Source: a virus
Virus record (IMG/VR): IMGVR_UViG_3300047284_000565
Span: 1 to 20,949 of that record
DNA length: 20,949 nt
Reading direction: 5' to 3' (one strand)
Shown: positions 1 through 5,800 of the stretch, in pieces
Layout of the letters: every line of letters begins with the position of its first letter
Position numbering within the stretch: position 1 is the first letter of the stretch
The notes under the pieces: generated by a model
Database searches by the model: none
Seen by the model: the letters and a program-made list of their open reading frames with translations, nothing else
What the model was told of the DNA's origin: nothing
Position numbers and translations under genes: made by a program

Positions 1-157
1 ATCAATGGGAGAGAAGGACGGTTTGAGCTATTGCCAAACGAGCAAATTGCTGAGCATTATTGGCAATTTCTCGGCACGCCAATCAGAGGCATTTTTAGAC
101 TGGTTGGCAAAGGAAGCGTACAGAACGCCTGACGCTAAAACACTTTCTCTCCATTGA
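1..157 (+). CDS. 3' end of an upstream late gene, reading frame unresolved
   Basis: The start lies outside the window. Two forward frames are open here. One runs from base 1 to a TGA at 130-132 (43 residues, ending GIFRLVGKGSVQNA). The other runs from base 2 to a TGA at 155-157 (51 residues, ending WLAKEAYRTPDAKTLSLH). The third frame has early stops. Codon-position composition does not settle it: the first has the more gene-like first position, the second the more gene-like second position. In the second frame the stop overlaps the GAGGA ribosome site of the next gene, which is a common coupling arrangement. No family is recognised in either. From position, it is probably a head-tail connector or other late structural protein. 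Confidence 0.4.
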   Translation, partial: SMGEKDGLSYCQTSKLLSIIGNFSARQSEAFLDWLAKEAYRTPDAKTLSLH

Positions 158-167
158 GGACCTTCAA

Positions 168-746
168 ATGCTCTATCATCCCACTGAGCTAGTGAAAAGC
201 CAGGACGTTATTGTGCGTGTTGGCTCTATCGACGGCACTGCTCGCCCTGTGATTACTCAGAGTGGCGCCACCTTCACTGTTAGCGGCGCTCCCACCCTTT
301 ACACGCTGCAGGCCGCTACGACGGCTTCCGTGGCCTTTAACGACGGCAACACGGAATTCTATCTGCTTGGCGGCGGCGGCTTCTCTGACAGCGTTATTGT
401 CACCTCTCAAGCGACTGCCTCGATTACTTCCTATTTCCAGAAAGATGTCGATGGCACGGTGTTCCTGCCAAACAGCTTTGACGAAGCTTTCCAAGTAATT
501 AGTGCTTCGCGCTACAACAAGAACAGCGAAGTTTATGTGGAGATCAATAAGCAACTGGGCGCTTCCGGCACTACTTATTACTACGATCGCGTGGCTTACA
601 CGGGTCGAGTGATGAATTACAACGAAAGCTATCCTGCTGACAATCTTGTCGAAGTAACTTTTGACATTATTAGCCGTGGTCGCATTGGCATCCACCAGAA
701 CGCTGAAAACACTGGAAGCCTGATTCCCTCGGCTCCCAATAGCTGA
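168..746 (+). CDS. Probable major tail tube protein
   Basis: This 192-residue protein starts at ATG 168, seven bases after a good Shine-Dalgarno GAGGA (156-160). It is rich in Val, Thr, Ser, Gly and Tyr in alternating beta-strand patterns, has no membrane segment or signal peptide, and has a flexible polar C-terminus (GSLIPSAPNS). Size, composition and position in a siphovirus tail operon fit a tail tube subunit, the abundant protein that stacks in rings around the tape measure protein. It is followed at once by a strong intrinsic terminator, which suits a gene needed in many more copies than its downstream neighbours. No diagnostic motif was seen, so the assignment rests on context. Another major structural protein, such as a head decoration protein, is the main alternative. 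Confidence 0.55.
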   Translation: MLYHPTELVKSQDVIVRVGSIDGTARPVITQSGATFTVSGAPTLYTLQAATTASVAFNDGNTEFYLLGGGGFSDSVIVTSQATASITSYFQKDVDGTVFLPNSFDEAFQVISASRYNKNSEVYVEINKQLGASGTTYYYDRVAYTGRVMNYNESYPADNLVEVTFDIISRGRIGIHQNAENTGSLIPSAPNS

Positions 747-773
747 TTGCTCTTTCCCATTGTTTCTTTGCTA

Positions 774-798
774 GCCTGCCTATACGGCAGGCTTTTTT
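774..798 (+). terminator. Rho-independent terminator after the tail tube gene
   Basis: A perfect 7-bp stem, GCCTGCC (774-780) paired with GGCAGGC (786-792), closes a 5-base loop TATAC and runs directly into six T (793-798). An extra A773-T793 pair is possible. This is a textbook intrinsic terminator. It lies inside the operon, between the tail tube gene and the next gene, whose GTG start comes only 3 bases after the T tract. It probably trims transcription into the downstream genes instead of ending the operon, because no promoter is visible after it. Confidence 0.85.
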
Positions 799-801
799 AT
801 T

Positions 802-1209
802 GTGAACATTTCACAGTTGCGAGATGTAATTACAACGCTCTTGAGCGCTAGCCCTAATTTAATCGGCTCGTATATTTTTCCGAATGGCACCACTGTTCCC
901 GCCGTGTATGTGGTGGGACAAAAAAGCGTGCCTTCTGAATGGAAGGTGACGGGACTGGAGGTGACAATGCGGCAATACCCAGAAGTGCTCCCTAGGGCTG
1001 GCGTAGGAGTTGTGGACGTGCTACAGCAATGGGAAGTGGTGCTGATGCAATACAACCCTGATGGTTCTGAAATTGCTTCTGCGATGGACAGAATGAGTAG
1101 GCGCTTCCCTGACGCAGACTTTCGCTACCTGCCTGGCGACGACGTGGCTTATGAGCGCTGCCGCATCATCATCCCCGACAGAGAAATTCGGAGGCTTATC
1201 ACGGCATGA
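802..1209 (+). CDS. Tail-terminator-like protein (lambda gpU type role)
   Basis: This 135-residue protein probably starts at GTG 802. Codons upstream lie in the terminator, and no ATG is available before the conserved-looking first helix (ISQLRDVITTLL). The only Shine-Dalgarno-like sequence (GGCAGG, 786-791) sits in the 3' arm of the terminator hairpin. The layout is an N-terminal helix, beta strands (VPAVYVVG, WEVVLMQYN), a helix (IASAMDRMSRRFP) and a last strand (ERCRIIIP). Length and this alpha/beta pattern match tail terminator proteins, which cap the finished tube and join it to the head (lambda gpU is 131 aa). Its stop overlaps the next start (ATGA at 1206-1209), linking it to the gp10-like gene. 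The role is inferred from size, pattern and neighbours; no catalytic or signature motif exists for this family. Confidence 0.5.
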   Translation: MNISQLRDVITTLLSASPNLIGSYIFPNGTTVPAVYVVGQKSVPSEWKVTGLEVTMRQYPEVLPRAGVGVVDVLQQWEVVLMQYNPDGSEIASAMDRMSRRFPDADFRYLPGDDVAYERCRIIIPDREIRRLITA

Positions 1210-1661
1210 CAACTGCTGCTTCGCGAATCATCAACCAGTCCAAGCTTGTAACGGCGTTAGCCAATGCATTTGAAACTTGGGCGAAAGAAGACATTGATGA
1301 TGCCCATTGGGATGATCAATTCAAAGATATGAGCAGATGGCGCTGGTTTGGCGAAACACGACGCCGCAACGGAGAAACAGTCGAAAGCCCCAGGGACATT
1401 TACGATCTCGGCACACTGCATGAAAGCAGAGAATACTCTTTTTCCAAAAACAGCTCCAAAGCAGAAGCTAGCTGGCATTGGGGAGCCGTCAATTCTTCAG
1501 GGCAGGAATATGCCTACTATGTTCACTATGGAACAAAGTTTACAAGGGCTCGTCCGTTTACCAATGATGTTGCCATTGCATCTTCTTTTCTAAGAAAGGC
1601 TCCCGGCATGGCGCTGGTTCGGCAAATGCAAGCAGCTTTGAATTCTCTCCATGCAAATTGA
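1206..1661 (+). CDS. HK97 gp10-like neck/tail completion protein
   Basis: This 151-residue protein is translationally coupled to the gene before it by an ATGA overlap. Near residues 102-122 it carries YYVHYGTKFTRARPF, the typical 'xxVEYGT...xARPF' signature of the HK97 gp10-like family of head-tail joining and tail completion proteins. The N-terminal half is helical and charged, with a Trp-rich segment (DDAHWDDQFKDMSRWRWFG) as often seen in this family. It probably acts at the neck, connecting the tail terminator ring to the head, with a role like lambda gpZ. It is unusual that this gene and the terminator-like gene come after the tail tube gene rather than before it. The family call is good; the exact position in the virion is inferred. 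Confidence 0.7.
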   Translation: MTTAASRIINQSKLVTALANAFETWAKEDIDDAHWDDQFKDMSRWRWFGETRRRNGETVESPRDIYDLGTLHESREYSFSKNSSKAEASWHWGAVNSSGQEYAYYVHYGTKFTRARPFTNDVAIASSFLRKAPGMALVRQMQAALNSLHAN

Positions 1662-1902
1662 TTTTCTACAAAGTGACGATTCAAGGGTGCATGCCATCAA
1701 TTGCACCATTGAAGACTCCGCGATGGAAGTGGGCATCCTCTGCCTTGTTTCCTGCAACGATACCACCACTAGAATTTGCAATGAAAATCACGCTTTCATC
1801 GTGGAGCTTCCCCGAGAGGTGCGTTCCAGTCATGAAAGAGTGAAGGCTTTTAACGCTGTTCTGAACATTCTGAGCCATGAGCAAATACAGCTTCCTTCTT
1901 GA
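1651..1902 (+). CDS. Small unassigned protein between neck and chaperone genes
   Basis: This 83-residue protein starts at ATG 1651, overlapping the last 11 bases of the gp10-like gene, and ends 26 bases inside the G chaperone gene. Without it, about 215 bases of a tightly packed operon would be non-coding, so I take it as real. The sequence is acidic in its first half (IDFLQSDDSR, INCTIEDSAMEVG), with beta-like strands and three Cys, then a helical end (SSHERVKAFNAVLNILSH). No family is recognised. Position just before the G/GT chaperone suggests a small tail assembly or tail structural factor. The ribosome site is weak, as expected if it is translated by coupling. A shorter TTG start at 1658 in another frame was not preferred. 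Confidence 0.6.
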   Translation: MQIDFLQSDDSRVHAINCTIEDSAMEVGILCLVSCNDTTTRICNENHAFIVELPREVRSSHERVKAFNAVLNILSHEQIQLPS

Positions 1903-2425
1903 AACTAAGGCCACCGACTATTTCGAACTACTGCCTGACATTCGCATGAAGAAGTATGGCGGATGGCTGGTTGCCGAGGCTATTGAACAAGAGGAAATTA
2001 GCAAGCTACAGAGTCAAGCCACCATTCGAGCCGTGCAACTGGCCAAGCGAATTGCCATTGCCAAGGACATTCCCCTGGACGAAGCCTTTGGGCTTTTGCA
2101 GGGTGGTGGCGCCATCACAGAGGCTGAACTGCTTTCTGACTTCACGGAAGAAACGCTGGGCATGATTACTAGCGGCACTTCAGTGGAGGCGACGAACGCT
2201 CGAATGGTCACTGCATTTGTCCGTTCACGAGGACAGGGCTTGATTGACGGTGAATGGCAAGACTTGACTGATTGGGACCTTGAAGACACCAAAGGACTCC
2301 CCCGAGCCATCATTGCCAAGGTTGTTGAATTTATTTCTGCAGAACAAGAAGCTGAAATGAAGGAGGCAAACAACACGGCAAAAAAAGCGACGAAGAGGAA
2401 TTCTCCTCAACCGCCGAGCGCTTAG
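1877..2425 (+). CDS. Tail assembly chaperone, G-type
   Basis: This 182-residue protein lies directly before the tape measure gene, where siphoviruses encode their G and GT tail chaperones. The first 160 residues are mostly helical and acidic (LPDIRMKKYGGWLVAEAIEQEE, EAELLSDFTEETLGM). The last 20 are basic and disordered (AKKATKRNSPQPPSA) and are read only when ribosomes do not shift frame. G-type proteins bind the tape measure protein and keep it soluble during assembly; they are not in the finished virion. Codons 168-170 (GCA AAA AAA) form a slippery site from which some ribosomes enter the -1 frame and make the GT form. The start, ATG 1877, lies inside the end of the preceding small gene, so translation is probably coupled. 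Lambda gpG is 140 aa. Confidence 0.8.
   Translation: MSKYSFLLETKATDYFELLPDIRMKKYGGWLVAEAIEQEEISKLQSQATIRAVQLAKRIAIAKDIPLDEAFGLLQGGGAITEAELLSDFTEETLGMITSGTSVEATNARMVTAFVRSRGQGLIDGEWQDLTDWDLEDTKGLPRAIIAKVVEFISAEQEAEMKEANNTAKKATKRNSPQPPSA
2360..2408 (+). promoter_or_regulatory. Programmed -1 ribosomal frameshift signal
   Basis: Three elements line up. First, a strong internal Shine-Dalgarno-like AAGGAGG at 2360-2366. Second, 13 bases later, the heptamer A AAA AAA at 2380-2386, in the correct phase of the G frame for tandem slippage and followed by G. Third, after an 8-base spacer, a hairpin with stem GAGGA (2395-2399) and TCCTC (2404-2408) and a 4-base loop ATTC. The internal SD, slip site and hairpin layout resembles the frameshift signal of E. 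coli dnaX. The AAGGAGG has no start codon at a usable distance in any sensible frame, so its likely job is to promote slipping, not initiation. The stem is only 5 bp, so its contribution is uncertain. Confidence 0.8.
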
Positions 2426-2850
2426 AGCACAACGCCCGTCGCTTCCTGAAAGGACTCACTAATTGGAACGACCTTTATTTTCGCCTCAACGCATCCGACC
2501 TTAACGATGATCGCTGGAACGCAGCAAATTTCGGGAAGCAGCAGCTTTCCGACGTCAAGGCTGCGTTGAAATACCTAGAAAAGCACGACATCGCAAAGTA
2601 CAACACTGAAAGCATTGCCATCGCAAAGTTCGGAACTATGGTTTCGGCAATGATGGCTGGAAAGAAAAGCACTGTCAAGCCCGCTGATTTTCTTCCGTTT
2701 GACACGAAACTTATTGAAAAAGAGCAAGGCGTTACGCCTCAAAGCTTGTCCGTTCTCCATCGTCTTCTTAGCACTAAAAAGATGGATGGGCGTGTTGTTG
2801 GTATGTTGGCAGATGAAATCAAGATGGCTTCAATGCGTGAGCAAGCTTGA
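2386..2850 (+). CDS. T extension of the GT tail chaperone, made by -1 frameshift
   Basis: This reading frame is open from 2356 to a TGA at 2848-2850 but has no ATG or GTG to start on before the core of the domain; the first plausible start is a TTG at 2566, deep inside it. It is therefore expressed as join(1877..2386, 2386..2850): ribosomes slip back one base on A7 at 2380-2386. The fusion has 170 residues from G followed by 154 of T, 324 in total (lambda GT is about 280). The T part begins SDEEEFSSTAERLEHNARRF, contains a helical core (LKGLTNWNDLYFRL) and a KPADFLPFD segment, and ends MASMREQA. In lambda, T recruits tail tube protein to the chaperoned tape measure, so only a minority of chains should carry it. 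Confidence 0.85.
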   Translation, partial: SDEEEFSSTAERLEHNARRFLKGLTNWNDLYFRLNASDLNDDRWNAANFGKQQLSDVKAALKYLEKHDIAKYNTESIAIAKFGTMVSAMMAGKKSTVKPADFLPFDTKLIEKEQGVTPQSLSVLHRLLSTKKMDGRVVGMLADEIKMASMREQA

Positions 2851-2888
2851 CATTGGCTACAATGCAAAATAATAGTGCTTGAAATACA

Positions 2889-5800
2889 ATGGCAGCGGGC
2901 GCAGGTGACGTTCGTCTTCAGCTTGGCGTCACGCTTGACCTGGCCAGCTTTAGGCAGCAATTAGCTGCGGCATCGCGAGCGGCAGCATCTTACTACTATC
3001 CCGTCAATTTTGACAAAGCAGGCATTGATCGGCAATTTGCAGCGCTTGATAGGCAATTTAGAACAAAAAATTACAGACTAGAAGTCATTACAAATTTTGC
3101 GGCGGAGATTGAGAGCGCCGACAAACTAGTTAGAAAAATAGGAGAAGTTAAGCGGGCTGCGCAATCCTCTGGTCCACAATCACGCTCGGTGGGACTGGTC
3201 GATATAACAGCATTAAACCGCTTTCCAAGCAAAGGCGGTCCGAGCGCCTCTGAAATTGCTGCTCTTTACGAAAGCTTGGCTATTGCGGGCGTAGAAGGTT
3301 TTGAGCGTGGCGTCAAAAAAACTCGCGGCGAAATGCTCGCGCAAATTGGGACGATCGGGCAGGACGTTGTTGCAGGACTCCTGAACGGCCTAAAGGGGGG
3401 CGATGCGGCTATGGCGGCAGCCGCGCAAAGCCTTGGCACTGCGCTAATCAAAACCTTCAAGGCACTGCTTGGCATCGCTTCGCCTTCTCGAGTGTTTAGG
3501 GAGTTCGGGAAAAACATTGGGGAGGGCTTTGAGCAAGGCGCCACTGCCTCGATGGACAAGGCTTTTGACGCGCTAGAGCGACAGCTTCGGCAGCGGCTTA
3601 GCATGCTCCAAGGCATGATGAGTGGAGGGCGGGGGGCTTTTCCCTTTATCGCCAAAGGGGGACCCGTAGAGCAGAAGGCTTTGTTTGCCGAGGCCGCAAG
3701 CTTGGCGAGCAAGATTGACGAAGCTCGTGCTCAAATTAGCCAAATCCAAGCGCGTCGCGAATCGAGGTTGGCTTTTCAAAGCGAATCGCTGCAGCAAGCG
3801 TCAGCGCGATTGCTGCCACCGGCTCGAGATAGGTCTTTGCAGCCAGGGCGCACCACTATTTTTCCAGGAGGAGGCGCTGCAGAGGAATTGTCAAGGGGCT
3901 TCTTTCGTTCGTTGCAAAACACGCAAGATTTTTTCGCGAGAAATTTTGCCGCTAACACTTATCTGCCTAAAGCGAGTCGCGAACTTGCCTCTTCGATGAA
4001 AGCTGCATCTAGGCAGCTCACGGGCACGAGAATTGCAGGACTGCTCCCGTCGTCGGAAATGATGGAGCCGTTGCGCTTTCAACGAGCAGCACTTAGGGCT
4101 AGGGAGATTGACGAGGCTAATACTCAAAGGGCGCGACGAGGGTCTCTTGGGCAGTTCCCCATGGAGGGGATGATTGGCCCTTCTCGAAGCGTAGACAGAT
4201 CATTTAGTAATTACATCACTGCTGAATTTACTCGCATGATGAGAGCTGGAGCGCTGGGCGGCGGCTTTGCATTCCCTAACGCTCCCATGATGGGGCCATC
4301 TTCCGCGCTTCCGCCAAGAGGCTCATTGGGGCGCTTCCCCTCGACGGGAATGCTAGCAATTGGCGGGCCCTCTGCCGTTGGGCAGGCAATGGCAGGTCCC
4401 ACTCCGTGGTATAACACAAGCTTGGGAGCCCGTGGAGGGTACGTTCCAGGGGTCAGGTCGAGCGCCTTTTTCCCTATGGGGGGAATGATGGGACCCTCAT
4501 CCCCCCTTGGGCGCATTACGGCCCAAAGCAGCATGTTTGGGGGCAGTCCTCCTCCAGTACCTCCTGGCGGCGGTGGGGGTGGCTTTGGAGGGTTCGGGGG
4601 ATTTGGTGGTTTTGGTCGGGCGATGGGAGAAATTAACTTGCCAGGAGCTGGTTTAATCCGTGAGATAGGGGAAGAGTTCGCTTTTGCCACCAAGCAAGTG
4701 CTTTTGTATGGGCAAGCCTATAAGCTACTCGGTTTTGCTCAAGACTTCCCTGCACAGGTAGGTCAAGCTGTTGGGGAGCTGCAAAGCTTTAGGAACACGC
4801 TGAAGGCGATCACTCCAAACGCCCAAGAGGCCGCGAAATCAAACGCCTTGATTCTGGACTTGGTCAGCAAGTATAACGTTCCCCTTGAGTCGGCTAGAAG
4901 TGGATTTACCAAGCTATACGCATCTATGCAGCCAGCGGGCTTTGCTGGCGAAGAGGTGAGAGATCTGTTCACCGGCATTAGCAAAGCCGCCGCCACCTTT
5001 GGGATGAGTTCCGACAAAGTCGATCGAGTGACCTATGCCTTTGCTCAGATGGCCAGCAAGGGTCAAGTGATGAGCGAGGAATTAAAAGGGCAACTGGGCG
5101 ATGTTCTTCCGGGGGCGATGGCGCTATTTGCCGAAGCGGCGGGGTTTAAGGGGTCAAGTGCAATTGCTCAATTCTCAAAGGCGTTAGAAGATGGCGCCTA
5201 CAAAGGGCAAGCCATGAAAGACCTGCTTAATAATGTGACGATTTTGCTTAATCAAAAATTCTCAGAGGGAGCAAGGGGTGCGGCAAACACTTTCCAAGGT
5301 TCAATGAACAACATGAGGAACTCCCTCAAAGGTTTTTACGAGAGTTTTGAACCAATAGCTGTACAATTCCTTAATAGTTTTGTTTCTCCATTGAGTCAAG
5401 GCTTGAAGGACGCCACGGATGGTATCAATGCATTTTTTACTGGCACACAGGCCAAGACATCCGGCGGCATGGCGATAGCAAACGAACTGAAACAGTTGCA
5501 ACCAGCATTGCAGGGAATACAGAATAATATCAAGCAAATACTGCCAGTGTTTGGACAGTTGATTAAAATCGCCCTGGAAGTTGGCAAGATTTTTCTTTCA
5601 GTTGCTGGCAGTCCCTTGACGGGCTATTTGGTTCGCGTTTATGCGGTGGTGCTGCCGGTTATTACGGCATTTGGCATTTTGCGCACGGCAGTGGTGACAA
5701 TGCTTGGTCCACTTGGCCTGTTTAACGCTCAAATGCTTTTAGGAGTGGGCAGATTCACTGCGTTCCGCAATGCCATGAGCCTAACCGGTGCCACCGCCGC

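Noticed and set aside
189-695. 168-codon open frame on the - strand
   Set aside because: It lies wholly opposite the tail tube gene, has a poor ribosome site and low-complexity sequence; it is a shadow of the + strand coding pattern.
761-786. TTGTTT...TATACG as a promoter before gene 802
   Set aside because: Spacing is 15 bases, both boxes are poor, and the -10 would be the loop of the terminator hairpin.
2566-2850. TTG-started separate gene for the T domain
   Set aside because: The frame is open well upstream to the slippery site with gene-like sequence; initiation at an internal TTG would cut the domain in half.
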